A stretch of DNA of 64,000 bases. It comes from Stenotrophomonas sp. ASS1 (GTDB taxonomy: Bacteria > Pseudomonadota > Gammaproteobacteria > Xanthomonadales > Xanthomonadaceae). Each line of letters starts with the position of its first letter. The first letter of the stretch is position 1. The notes under the pieces were generated by a model that saw only the letters and a list, made by a program, of their open reading frames with translations, was not told where the DNA came from and searched no databases. The stretch lies in the NCBI RefSeq assembly GCF_004346925.1, contig NZ_CP031167.1, positions 702,001 through 766,000 on the forward strand, given 5' to 3'. Positions 8,146 through 16,381 of this stretch are shown here, one piece after another. Position numbers and translations under genes: made by a program.

Positions 8146-8168
8146 ATCCACGCATGGCGTGGATCTAC
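8146..8168 (-). repeat. SMAG palindrome overlapping the ribokinase stop codon
   Basis: On the reverse strand the repeat starts GTAGATCCACGCC. The TAG of its GTAG (8167-8165) is the stop codon of the ribokinase gene. It is followed immediately by the terminator hairpin. Confidence 0.85.
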
Positions 8169-9130
8169 TTCACTTCCACGTCGGCCGGGGTGAAGCGCGG
8201 CATCGCCGCTGCAGCGCCTTCCTTCTCGGTCGAACGACCGGCGAACTGGTTGGCGAAGCGCACGTGGCGGGCGAACGGGGCGTCGGCCACCTGCGCCAGC
8301 GACGCGGCCAGCGCACCGTTGAAGGCGTCACCGGCACCGGTGGTGTCGATCGCCTGCACCTGTTCGGCACCCACGCGGTAGTACGGCTGGGTATCGCCGC
8401 GCAGGTTCTCATCGGCATGCGACACGAACACACCCACCGAACCCAGGGTCACCACCACGGTGCCGTTGCCGACCAGCTTGCGGCACAGCGCATGCAGGCT
8501 GGCACCGTCCAGCGCGGCGACGTCATTGGCATCCACGCGCTCACCGACATGGCGGCCGAGCAGGGCGGCGAACTCGGTTTCGTTCGGGGTGATCACATCG
8601 GCCAGCTTGAGCAGGCCGATGGTCGAGGGGGCGTCGGCCGGTGCGGTGTTGAGCACGGTGGTGACGCCGGCCTCGCGGGCCGTGGCCAGTGCCGCTTCGA
8701 TGGTCTGCACCGGCGATTCCAGCTGCACCAGCACCACCTTGGCGCCGGTCAGCAGGGCCTGCTGCTGTTGCAGGAAGTCGGTGCTCAGCGCGGCGTTGGC
8801 ACCCGGTCCGATCACGATGGTGTTGCGGCCACGGGCATCGACGTAGATGCCGGCGGTGCCGGTCGGTTCGCTGCTGGCTTCGGCGATCAGACCGAAGCCG
8901 TCCTGCGCGGCCAGCTCACGGGCGGTGGCGCCACCAGCGTCGTCGCCCAGCGCGCACACGAAGTGCGTGTCGGCACCGGCGCGGCAGGCCGCCACGGCCT
9001 GGTTGAAGCCCTTGCCACCGGGGCCGGTGCTGTAACGGCCGGCAATGGTCGCACCCGGTGCCGGCAGCGACTCGCACCGCCACACGTGATCGACATTGAA
9101 GGAACCGACGACAACGACACTGCTGCTCAT
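8165..9130 (-). CDS. rbsK: Ribokinase (PfkB family)
   Basis: A 321-residue sugar kinase that phosphorylates ribose, or possibly a nucleoside, with ATP. PfkB signatures are seen: VVVVGSFNVDHVWR at the N-terminus, GPGGKGFNQAVAACRAG near residue 38, ITPNETEF near 180, and the anion-hole/base motif DTTGAGDAFNGAL near 250 with the catalytic Asp. The start at 9130 is preferred; a slightly longer in-frame start at 9151 exists. It lies 25 bp after the nucleoside transporter on the same strand, which suggests that it handles ribose from imported nucleosides. Its TAG stop is part of a SMAG. Confidence 0.85.
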   Translation of the reverse strand: MSSSVVVVGSFNVDHVWRCESLPAPGATIAGRYSTGPGGKGFNQAVAACRAGADTHFVCALGDDAGGATARELAAQDGFGLIAEASSEPTGTAGIYVDARGRNTIVIGPGANAALSTDFLQQQQALLTGAKVVLVQLESPVQTIEAALATAREAGVTTVLNTAPADAPSTIGLLKLADVITPNETEFAALLGRHVGERVDANDVAALDGASLHALCRKLVGNGTVVVTLGSVGVFVSHADENLRGDTQPYYRVGAEQVQAIDTTGAGDAFNGALAASLAQVADAPFARHVRFANQFAGRSTEKEGAAAAMPRFTPADVEVK

Positions 9131-9155
9131 AGGGAATCTTTTCTCAACCAAGGGT

Positions 9156-10454
9156 TCAACTGAAGTGCGTCAGCACGCCGGCGATGGTCGCCGTCATGAA
9201 GGTGGCAATGGTACCGCCCAACACCGCGCGCAGGCCGAACTTGGCCAGATCGTGGCGACGTTCTGGGGCCAGGCCGCCGATGCCGCCGATCTGGATCGCG
9301 ATCGAGCTGAAGTTGGCGAAGCCGCACAGCGCGTAGGTAGCGATCAGGCGACCTTCCTCGGACAGGCTCACGCCGGCGATCTGGCCGTTCACGATCTGCG
9401 ACAGCTCGGTGTAGGCCACGAACTCGTTGATCACGACCTTCTGGCCGATCAGCGAACCGACGGTGGTGGCATCGGCCCACGGGGTGCCGATCACCCAGGC
9501 GATCGGGGCCAGCACGTAACCGAAGATGGTCGACAGGTTGGTCGGCTTGCCGATGGCAGCGGCCAGGCCGGTCACATCGCCGATCCAGGTCAGCGGGGCA
9601 TTCAGCAGCGCGATCAGGGCGATGAAGGCCAGCAGCATCGCACCGATGTTCAGCGCCAGCTTCAGGCCGTCACCGGCGCCGGCGGCGGCCGCGTCGATGA
9701 TGTTGCTGGAGGTCTTCTCGACTTCCATCTTCACCGTGCCGCGGGTCAGCGGGGTGCCGGTTTCCGGGATCAGCAGCTTGGCCACGACCAGCGTGGCCGG
9801 GGCGGCCATGATGCTGGCCGCCAGCAGGTGCTTGGCGTAGAAGGCCTGCTGCGCCGGGTCGCCACCGCCGAGCATGCCCACGTAGGCCGCCAGCACGCCG
9901 CCGGCGATGTGGGCCATGCCGCCGATCATCATGGTCAGCAGCTCGGACTGGGTCATCCTGGCGATGTACGGGCGCACGGTCAGCGGCGCCTCGGTCTGGC
10001 CGATGAAGACGCTGGCGCAGACGCTGGTGGTTTCAGCACCGGACACGCGCATCACCTTGGTGATCGACCAGGCCATCACGCGCACGATGCCCTGCATGAT
10101 GTTGAGGTGGTACATCACCCCCATCAGCGCAGAGAAGAAGATGATGGTCGGCAACACCTGGAAGGCGAAGATGAAGCCGTAGTTCTTGGTGTCCATCAAC
10201 GAGCCGAAGATGAAGCCCGAGCCCTCGTTGACGTAGCTGAGGATCTTGACGAAGCCCTTGCCCAGCGCGTCGAACACGTCGCGCCCGCCCGGCACCAGGA
10301 TCACCAGCGCCGCAAAGGCGATCTGCAGGGTGATACCGGTGGCAACCAGCTTCCAGTCAACCGCGCGCTTGTTATTGGAAAACAACCAGGTGATGCCGAT
10401 CAGCACCGCCAACCCGAACAGGCCGAAGCCGATCCTGCCCAAACCTTCGACCAT
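9156..10454 (-). CDS. Concentrative nucleoside transporter, CNT/NupC family
   Basis: A 432-residue inner-membrane symporter for nucleosides. Family hallmarks are visible: FIGQTEAPL near residue 150, the G-x-K-x3-NEFVA motif as GQKVVINEFVAY near 345, and CGFANFSSI near 388. Many hydrophobic segments cover the whole length. A GGGGAG ribosome binding site lies about 9 bases before the ATG. The ribokinase gene follows 25 bp downstream, forming a two-gene nucleoside/ribose salvage unit that ends at the terminator at 8109-8142. Cation specificity cannot be read from the sequence. Confidence 0.9.
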   Translation of the reverse strand: MVEGLGRIGFGLFGLAVLIGITWLFSNNKRAVDWKLVATGITLQIAFAALVILVPGGRDVFDALGKGFVKILSYVNEGSGFIFGSLMDTKNYGFIFAFQVLPTIIFFSALMGVMYHLNIMQGIVRVMAWSITKVMRVSGAETTSVCASVFIGQTEAPLTVRPYIARMTQSELLTMMIGGMAHIAGGVLAAYVGMLGGGDPAQQAFYAKHLLAASIMAAPATLVVAKLLIPETGTPLTRGTVKMEVEKTSSNIIDAAAAGAGDGLKLALNIGAMLLAFIALIALLNAPLTWIGDVTGLAAAIGKPTNLSTIFGYVLAPIAWVIGTPWADATTVGSLIGQKVVINEFVAYTELSQIVNGQIAGVSLSEEGRLIATYALCGFANFSSIAIQIGGIGGLAPERRHDLAKFGLRAVLGGTIATFMTATIAGVLTHFS

Positions 10455-10647
10455 GTGAGTGACTCCCCTGGGGCGTCGCGAAAAACGGGAAGCCTAGTGC
10501 AGGGCAGGGGCCGGGGCAAGAAAAAGCAGCGTGTGCGCGGCCAACGGTACCGATCAGGCCAGCAACGGCAAGGGCTTGCGGCTGGCGGCGGCGGGTAGAA
10601 TGGGGTTCGATCCCGGCCCGGATGCGGGCCCGCAGCAGGAGATTCGC

Positions 10648-11619
10648 ATGCAATACCGTCGCCTGGGCTCCACCGGCCTGCCGATTTCCGCCTTGTCCTT
10701 CGGCGCCTGGGTGACCTTCGGCGACCAGGTCCCGCGCGATGAGGCCCGCAACCTGGTGGCCGCCGCCTGGGATCATGGCGTCAACTTCTTCGACAATGCC
10801 GAGGGTTATGCCAACGGCCGTGCCGAACAGGTCATGGGCGACGTGATCACCGACCTGCGCCTGCCGCGCGACGGTTTCTGCGTGTCCAGCAAGGTGTTCT
10901 TCGGCAGTGCCAAGGACCCGCGGCCGACCCAGCGCGGCTTGTCGCGCAAGCACGTGACCGACGCCTGCCATGCCGCGCTCAAGCGCCTGCGGGTGGACTA
11001 CCTGGACCTTTATTACTGCCACCGCCCGGATCCGGACGCGCCGATCGCCGAGACCGTGCACGCCATGGATACCCTGGTACGGCAGGGCAAGATCCTCTAC
11101 TGGGGCACTTCGGAGTGGTCGGCGGCGCAGATCCAGCAGGCGCTGGACATCGCCGAGGCGCGCAACCTGCAGGGCCCGTCGATGGAGCAGCCGCAGTACA
11201 ACCTGCTGCACCGCGAGCGGGTCGAGGTCGAGTACGCGCCGCTGTATGCGGGTGCCGGCCTGGGCACCACCATCTTCTCGCCGCTCGCCTCGGGCCTGCT
11301 CACTGGCAAGTACGACCAGGGCATCCCGGCCGATGCGCGGCTGGGGCGGGAAGGCATGGAGTGGTTGCAGGACCTGGTGCTGGGGGCCGACGCCGGGGCC
11401 CGCCTGGGCCAGGTGCGGCGCTTCAGCGAGGTGGCACGCGCGCTCGGCCATGCCCCGGCCACGCTAGCCATCGCCTGGTGCCTGCGCAACCCGAACGTTT
11501 CCAGCGTGATCCTCGGCGCCAGCCGGGTCAGCCAGCTGCTTCAGAACCTGCAGGCACTGGACGTGCTGGGGCAGGTCGACGCGGCCGGCTGGGCCCAGGT
11601 CGAAGCCGTCTTCGCCTGA
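10648..11619 (+). CDS. Aldo/keto reductase, Kv-beta/YghZ-like
   Basis: A 323-residue TIM-barrel NADPH-dependent oxidoreductase. It begins MQYRRLGSTGLPISALSFG and has the catalytic tetrad context FFDNAEGYANG (Asp and Tyr near residues 50-55), VSSKVFF with the Lys, and DLYYCHRPDPDAP with the His. C-terminal cofactor segments WGTSEWS and SPLASGLLTGKY are present. The pattern is that of the voltage-gated potassium channel beta subunit/YghZ branch, which reduces aldehydes such as methylglyoxal; the substrate here is inferred only loosely. AGGAG lies 8 bases before the ATG. It is the last gene before IS110 copy 2. Confidence 0.88.
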   Translation: MQYRRLGSTGLPISALSFGAWVTFGDQVPRDEARNLVAAAWDHGVNFFDNAEGYANGRAEQVMGDVITDLRLPRDGFCVSSKVFFGSAKDPRPTQRGLSRKHVTDACHAALKRLRVDYLDLYYCHRPDPDAPIAETVHAMDTLVRQGKILYWGTSEWSAAQIQQALDIAEARNLQGPSMEQPQYNLLHRERVEVEYAPLYAGAGLGTTIFSPLASGLLTGKYDQGIPADARLGREGMEWLQDLVLGADAGARLGQVRRFSEVARALGHAPATLAIAWCLRNPNVSSVILGASRVSQLLQNLQALDVLGQVDAAGWAQVEAVFA

Positions 11620-11630
11620 CAACCCTTTGG

Positions 11631-11652
11631 AGAGTCGAGCCACGCTCGACTC
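11631..11652 (+). repeat. SMAG-like palindrome
   Basis: AGAGTCGAGC and GCTCGACTC arms around a short centre, about 12 bp after the aldo/keto reductase stop. A second SMAG, GTAGAGTCGAG at 11671-11681, is cut by the left edge of IS110 copy 2; its other half continues at 12886. Confidence 0.75.
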
Positions 11653-11696
11653 CAGGTTGGTCGGGTCTTCGTAGAGTCGAGATCCTATGTTCGTGG

Positions 11697-12659
11697 TCAA
11701 GCCTGCTGGAAGCAGGCTTGACCCACCTTCAGCATGGCCGGATCGAAGTCCCGGCCGCTTTTGAAGACACCCCAGGCGATCCTGGCCAGCTTTCTGGCCA
11801 GGATGTTGAAGACGGCGGTGCTGGGGTGACCGCGTTTTGACAGCTCGTCGTAGAGCGGTTGCCCCCGGCGACACCGCTTGAGCCCCATGGCGGCCATGTA
11901 GAGCATCTGGCGCAGCACTGGCGCGCCCTGTTTGGACAGCCGACGCCGTCCCGTTCTTCCGCCAGACTCGTTGGGCCGGGGATCCAGGCCGGTGCAGGCG
12001 ATCCACGCGTTGGCGTTGGCCAACGGCCAGCGCGTCATGTAGTAGATCAGGTGAGCGGCGACAGCGGGGCCGATACCAGGGATGGTCAACAGGCGCTTGT
12101 AGAGCGTGCCATGCTCTCCATCGCGACCCAAGCGCTGCAGTTCGCTTTCCAGCTCGGACAGCGTCCCAGCCAGAGCGCAGAACAGATCTGACAGCTCCCC
12201 GGGGGCACTTTTGCTTACCCCGAAGGATTGCTCCAGGCGCGCGCGTGTCTTTACCAGCGTCTGCCGCTTGCGCAGCAAATCGTGCATCTGCTGCTGCTCA
12301 TCGGTACGCGGTACGTATTCACGCAGGCGATCGTTCTCCTTCTTCACGTATCGGGCGATCGCTTCGGCGTCCATGGCGTCCGTCTTGCCACGCGAGCCCG
12401 TCGCCCGGCCGTAGTGCTTGATCAGACGTGGATTGATCACATAGACAACGTGGCCTGCCTGGCCAGCCATCCGAGCCAACAACTCGTAGTACCGCCCCGT
12501 CGCCTCCATGCCAATCCGGCATCGCTGGGGCAAGGTGTTGAGCCACTGGGCTATGCCGGCCCGGGTGTTGGCGATCCTGTCGCCGGCCTTGCGGTCGGCC
12601 ACTGCCGGTACGAACTCCTTGGAGTCCACGTCCACGCCAATATCGAGAGAATCAGACAT
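11697..12659 (-). CDS. IS110-family DEDD transposase, copy 2
   Basis: A 320-residue protein identical to copy 1 except for one Gln-to-Arg change (KRCRRGQP here). All DEDD and serine-region motifs are intact, so both copies could supply recombinase. The gene reads away from the heme locus, towards the aldo/keto reductase. Near identity of the two copies indicates recent transposition or ongoing gene conversion. Confidence 0.95.
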   Translation of the reverse strand: MSDSLDIGVDVDSKEFVPAVADRKAGDRIANTRAGIAQWLNTLPQRCRIGMEATGRYYELLARMAGQAGHVVYVINPRLIKHYGRATGSRGKTDAMDAEAIARYVKKENDRLREYVPRTDEQQQMHDLLRKRQTLVKTRARLEQSFGVSKSAPGELSDLFCALAGTLSELESELQRLGRDGEHGTLYKRLLTIPGIGPAVAAHLIYYMTRWPLANANAWIACTGLDPRPNESGGRTGRRRLSKQGAPVLRQMLYMAAMGLKRCRRGQPLYDELSKRGHPSTAVFNILARKLARIAWGVFKSGRDFDPAMLKVGQACFQQA

Positions 12660-12885
12660 TTGTACGGCTCCCAGCTATCTTTAAGGGGCTGGGGTGGTAC
12701 CGCACCGACGTTAGCTTGCCTACATCGACGATCCCCTTTGGGGGCCGTACGATCCTTTATCGACGTTCGTGTGCGGGATGGGGATCGCTCGACTCGTCTG
12801 TCGGCTAGTATCCGCAGATGCATGCTTGACGGTCCCTCCACCCTGGCTCCTACATACCGCGTAGGAGCCGGGAGGAACATACAAG
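12660..12885 (-). ncRNA. Candidate bridge (guide) RNA of IS110 copy 2
   Basis: Reverse-strand counterpart of the leader in copy 1, with the same first hairpin (one loop base changed) and the same GAGTCGAGC candidate target guide. Transcription would run from the heme-locus side into the transposase gene. Position in the element and identity to copy 1 are the basis; RNA ends and promoter are not established. Confidence 0.6.
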
Positions 12886-12938
12886 CCATGCTCGACTCCG
12901 CACGTAGCGCGGGCATTTCCAGGCGACGGCGCGAGAGC

Positions 12939-12961
12939 AGTCGAGCGTGGCTCGACTCTAC
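12939..12961 (-). repeat. SMAG palindrome upstream of the heme locus
   Basis: AGTCGAGCGTGGCTCGACT followed by CTAC, the reverse-orientation SMAG form. It lies between IS110 copy 2 and the putative OxyR site, and is about 145 bp from the hemP start. Confidence 0.8.
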
Positions 12962-12986
12962 AAAAGCCGTGTGCCCCCATCTTTCA

Positions 12987-13001
12987 ATAGATGAAATCTA
13001 T
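12987..13001 (+). promoter_or_regulatory. Possible OxyR binding half-site upstream of hemP
   Basis: ATAGATGAAATCTAT fits the OxyR core pattern ATAG-N-T-N3-A-N-CTAT at every defined position. It differs by one base from the site upstream of ahpC in this window (58541-58555). The second half-site expected 7 bases downstream is poorly conserved, as it also is at ahpC. It lies about 50 bp upstream of the predicted hemP promoter. The assignment is inference from pattern and from the ahpC match. Confidence 0.5.
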
Positions 13002-13052
13002 CGTATTTCAGAATTCGATCATTAATCTCATCAATGAAATTGAGAATGGTTG

Positions 13053-13080
13053 TTGATTGTCAACTGAGAATCATTATCAT
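13053..13080 (+). promoter_or_regulatory. hemP promoter overlapped by a Fur box
   Basis: TTGATT at 13053-13058 and TATCAT at 13075-13080, spaced 16 bp, make a plausible sigma-70 promoter. The 19 bases at 13060-13078 match the Fur consensus at 14 of 19 positions, including an unbroken AATCATTATC. A Fur box covering the spacer and -10 would block transcription when iron is plentiful, as is usual for heme-uptake genes. Confidence 0.75.
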
Positions 13081-13106
13081 TTAACTCGTCCCTCGCACGA
13101 GTCCAG

Positions 13107-13307
13107 ATGCTCATGAATGCTCAACCTGTACTGCTGCGCCCCGAAACGCTGACCCTCCGCGATCGACCGGTCCGCGTCGTTCCGCCGGAAGAGGTCATCG
13201 ACAGCGAAGCCCTGCTCAAGGGCCGTCGTGAAATCCTGATCCAGCACGGCGACCGCTTCTATCGCCTGCGGCACACCAGCAACGACAAGCTGATCCTGAC
13301 CAAGTAA
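13107..13307 (+). CDS. hemP: Hemin uptake protein HemP
   Basis: A 66-residue protein of the HemP family. It has the family's C-terminal pattern: SEALLKGRREILIQHGDRFYRLRHTSNDKLILTK (broken here as SEALLKGRREI, then QHGDRFYRL, then NDKLILTK). HemP is a small cytoplasmic protein encoded with heme receptors; in some proteobacteria it acts as an activator of heme-receptor expression. The start may be 13107 or the ATG two codons later; neither has a strong Shine-Dalgarno. It lies just downstream of the Fur-controlled promoter and 145 bp before the receptor gene. Confidence 0.88.
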   Translation: MLMNAQPVLLRPETLTLRDRPVRVVPPEEVIDSEALLKGRREILIQHGDRFYRLRHTSNDKLILTK

Positions 13308-13451
13308 TCGCGGCCTGGTCGCCCGCCTCCCTCCCTCCTGCCGGCAGCGCCGACAGGGTGGGCGACCCGTCCGCTCCCGCTCTCTCCCCCTCGGTCTACC
13401 GCGTGCACCTTCCGGGTGTGCCGGTAACCGGGGGTTCCCCTGCCTGACCGA

Positions 13452-15704
13452 ATGAACCCGATGACCCGCCATACCGCCCTGTGTCTTGCTGTCTGGATGG
13501 CGTTGCCGCTGTCCGCCCACGCTGCTGCCACCGCCGCCCCTGATGCGCGCGAATTCGATCGGGTGCAGGTCACCGCCACCCGCACCGAGCGGGCCGTGAG
13601 TGACGTGGCGGCCACCGTGGACGTCATCGACCGCGAGCAGATGGACCGGCACCTGGTGCAGGACATCAAGGATCTGGTGCGCTACGAGCCGGGCCTGTCG
13701 GTCACCCGCAGCGCGACCCGCTTCGGCCTGGATGGTTTCCGCATCCGTGGCCTGGACGGCAACCGTGTGCGCATCCAGACCGATGGCATCGTCATGCCGA
13801 CCCGGTTCGACATCGGTTCGTTCGCCAGTTCCAACCGCAACTTCACCGACCTCGATACGCTCAAGCGCGTGGAGATCGTGCGCGGCCCGGCCAGCTCGCT
13901 GTACGGCTCCGATGCACTGGGCGGCGTGGTGGCGTTCGTCACCAAGGACCCGGCCGACTACCTCAAGGACGGCAAGAACAGCTACTTCGGCCTGAAGTTC
14001 GGCTACGACGGTGAGTGGAAGGGCCTGCTCGGCGGTGCCACCGCCGCCTTTGGTGGCGACCACTGGAGCGGCCTGGTCAACGTCAACCACCACCAGGGCC
14101 AGGAAACGGACAACAAGGGCACGGTGCGCAGCGACAACGACACCCGTACCGCGTCCAATCCGCAGGACCGCGACGGCCGCAGCCTGCTCAGCAAGCTGGT
14201 CTATGCACCGAGCGAAGACCAGCGCTTCCGCTTGACCGTGGAAGGCAACGAAGACACCACCGATACCAATGTGTTGTCGGCGATTGCCAGCGTTGCACCG
14301 CGCCCCGGCGCGATGGCTGCGGCTACTGGCATGAAGTCCCACGACACGCAGAAGCGTACCCGCGTGTCCTTTGCCCACGAAATGGATGCGCTGGACCAGC
14401 CGTTCGCCGACAGCCTGCATTGGCAGGTGTATGCGCAGAACAGCGAAACGCGGCAGCAGACCGACGAGACCCGCACCGACGGCAGCCGCCGTCACCGCGT
14501 GTTCTCCTTCGACCAGCATGCCTTTGGCCTGCAGGCGCAGTTCAACAAGGCGTTCAGCACCGGCAGCGTCGAGCACGCATTGACCTACGGCTTCGAAGGC
14601 ACCCGTACCGAGATCCGCCAGAAGCGCGACGGCTACCAGGTCAACCGTGCCGGTGTGGTCAGCAACATCGTTACCCCCGACACCTTCCCGGTGCGTGACT
14701 TCCCGATCAGCAAGACCACCGAGTTGGGCCTGTACGCGCAGGATGAAATGCGCCTGGCCGACGGCAAGCTGTCGCTGGTGCCGGGCGTGCGCGTGGACCG
14801 TTACGAGCTGAAGCCGGAAGTGGACAGCATCTTCGCCGAAGACAACCCGACCACGGCCGTGGCCCAGCTGAAGAAGACCAGCGTGTCGCCGAAGCTGGGC
14901 ATGGTCTGGCGCTTCACCGACCAGTGGTCGCTGTTCGCCGGGTATGCGCGTGGCTTCCGCTCGCCGCCGTACAACGACGTCAACATCGGCCTGACCAACG
15001 TGGCCTTCGGTTACACCGCCATCGCCAACCCGGACCTGAAGCCGGAAACCAGCGACGGCTATGAACTGGGCCTGCGTTTCATCGCGCCGGCGGCGTACGT
15101 CAGCGTCAGCGGCTACTACAACGACTACAAGGATTTCATCCAGTCCAACGTCGAGACTGGCCGCAACGCACAGGGTTTGACCGTGTTCCAGTCGCAGAAC
15201 ATCGCCGACGCGCGCATCTATGGTGCGGAAATGAAGGCCGGTATCGAGTTTGGTGAACTCAGTCCGGCGCTGAAGGGCTGGGCGCTGCGCAGTGCGTTGG
15301 CGTGGTCGCGTGGTGACAACCGGACCGATGACGAACCGCTGGCTTCGGTCGATCCGTTGCGTGGCACGCTGGGCCTGATGTACGACACCGATACCTGGGG
15401 CGTCGAACTGGCCGGCACCTTCGTGCAGCGCAAGAAGCGCCTGCCGCCGCCGGCCGCGCAGACCAACCCGAATGCACCGGCGCCGTTCGTCTACCAACCG
15501 GCGGGCTACGGCGTGCTGGACCTGATGGCGCACTGGAACTTCGCACCGGGTGCGACCTTCAATGTCGGCGTGTTCAACCTGGCCGACAAGCGCTACATCG
15601 AATGGTCGTCCATCACCCCGAGCCTGATCACCAATCGCGCACTGAGCGATCGTTTCAGCAGCCCGGGCCGCACCTTCTCCGCCAGCCTTGCCGTTTCCTG
15701 GTGA
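13452..15704 (+). CDS. TonB-dependent heme/hemoglobin receptor
   Basis: A 750-residue outer-membrane receptor. It has a signal peptide ending near AHAAATAA, a TonB-box-like FDRVQVTATR near residue 36, a plug domain with RIRGLDGNRVRIQ and RVEIVRGPASSLYGSDALGG, then a beta-barrel ending in the aromatic FSASLAVSW. Heme-receptor motifs are recognisable as GFRSPPY (FRAP-like) and NPDLKPETSDGYELGLR (NPNL-like). It should import heme or heme from hemoglobin using TonB energy. Unusually, no histidine lies between the two motifs, where well-studied heme receptors have one that coordinates heme. The neighbours and Fur box support a heme role. Confidence 0.88.
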   Translation: MNPMTRHTALCLAVWMALPLSAHAAATAAPDAREFDRVQVTATRTERAVSDVAATVDVIDREQMDRHLVQDIKDLVRYEPGLSVTRSATRFGLDGFRIRGLDGNRVRIQTDGIVMPTRFDIGSFASSNRNFTDLDTLKRVEIVRGPASSLYGSDALGGVVAFVTKDPADYLKDGKNSYFGLKFGYDGEWKGLLGGATAAFGGDHWSGLVNVNHHQGQETDNKGTVRSDNDTRTASNPQDRDGRSLLSKLVYAPSEDQRFRLTVEGNEDTTDTNVLSAIASVAPRPGAMAAATGMKSHDTQKRTRVSFAHEMDALDQPFADSLHWQVYAQNSETRQQTDETRTDGSRRHRVFSFDQHAFGLQAQFNKAFSTGSVEHALTYGFEGTRTEIRQKRDGYQVNRAGVVSNIVTPDTFPVRDFPISKTTELGLYAQDEMRLADGKLSLVPGVRVDRYELKPEVDSIFAEDNPTTAVAQLKKTSVSPKLGMVWRFTDQWSLFAGYARGFRSPPYNDVNIGLTNVAFGYTAIANPDLKPETSDGYELGLRFIAPAAYVSVSGYYNDYKDFIQSNVETGRNAQGLTVFQSQNIADARIYGAEMKAGIEFGELSPALKGWALRSALAWSRGDNRTDDEPLASVDPLRGTLGLMYDTDTWGVELAGTFVQRKKRLPPPAAQTNPNAPAPFVYQPAGYGVLDLMAHWNFAPGATFNVGVFNLADKRYIEWSSITPSLITNRALSDRFSSPGRTFSASLAVSW

Positions 15705-15708
15705 CCTC

Positions 15709-16308
15709 ATGAGCCGAGCACTGTCCGCACGCAGGAATGACTCCATCGCCGCGCCGCACAGCGCGGCCTGGCCGACCCCGGCACAGCTGGCCACGCTCGG
15801 CACCGTGCTGTGCCTGTACCACGCCGACGGCAACGAGCTGGGCGGCTGGCGCCAGGCCGTACGCGTGCATGCCTGCCAGGGCGTGGACAGCGAAGGCCTG
15901 CGCGAAAGCCTGTGCTTCCTCGATGGCCGCGGCCGCTGCGTGTGGCGCCTGTACCTGCTGCCGGACAGCGACTTCCTGGCCTGGGACCGGCTGGTGGCTG
16001 CGCTGCCGCCGGGGCCCGAGCACGACAGCGATGGCAGCGTCGGCGAACGCCTGTGGCGGCGCCTGGCCGGTCATCTGGGTGGCCAGCGCTGGCGCCTGTG
16101 CGCGCTGCGCCTGCATGCCGCCGACGATGGCCGCACGCTGGCCGCCAGTCTGTCGACCCTGTCCTCGCTGGGCGCAGCCACCGCGCGCCGCATTGCACGG
16201 CTGGAAGGTGCCGAAGGCGAGCTGGCAATCGACGATTGCTGCTGTGCCGATGCCGCGCGGCGTCCGGCGCCGCGGATTCCCGGCGACCTGCCGCTGATCC
16301 GCCTGTGA
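15709..16308 (+). CDS. Heme-locus accessory protein, weakly HemS/PhuS-like
   Basis: A 199-residue cytoplasmic protein with no signal peptide. The segment SLCFLDGRGRCVWRLYLLPD then SDFLAWDRLVAAL (about residues 65-98) resembles the repeated half-domain of HemS/PhuS heme-trafficking proteins, where a beta pair is followed by a short acidic helix. A cluster of cysteines (DDCCCADAARR) lies near the C-terminus. It starts 4 bp after the receptor stop, so it is in the same operon. A role in handling imported heme is inferred from these points; the similarity is too weak to name it. Confidence 0.55.
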   Translation: MSRALSARRNDSIAAPHSAAWPTPAQLATLGTVLCLYHADGNELGGWRQAVRVHACQGVDSEGLRESLCFLDGRGRCVWRLYLLPDSDFLAWDRLVAALPPGPEHDSDGSVGERLWRRLAGHLGGQRWRLCALRLHAADDGRTLAASLSTLSSLGAATARRIARLEGAEGELAIDDCCCADAARRPAPRIPGDLPLIRL

Positions 16309-16381
16309 CCCACTCCTGATGGAACGCCTGTCGGCCACGGACGGCCTCTCAACGCATCTGCAACCCCGAAGGAAGACCCCG

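Larger units (their letters stand above)
11682..12885 (-). mobile_element. IS110-family insertion sequence, copy 2 (inverted)
   Basis: The second 1204-bp copy, in reverse orientation relative to copy 1. Its ends were set by comparison with copy 1. Rejoining the flanks, GTAGAGTCGAG at 11671-11681 and CCATGCTCGACTC from 12886, restores a SMAG palindrome. In element orientation the break falls just before the CT of the target's CTCGAC half, exactly as in copy 1. Only two differences from copy 1 were noticed: one base in the loop of the first leader hairpin and one base in the transposase gene. The insertion lies about 100 bp from the heme-locus regulatory sites. Confidence 0.9.

Noticed and set aside
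2974..12885. Classical composite transposon made of two IS copies
   Set aside because: IS110 elements lack terminal inverted repeats and target duplications of the DDE type, and each copy interrupts its own SMAG target, so two independent insertions explain the data. The enclosed genes look like normal chromosomal genes.
13077..15833. A 918-codon reverse open frame antisense to hemP and the receptor
   Set aside because: Its translation has no recognisable domain and the opposite strand encodes complete conserved proteins.
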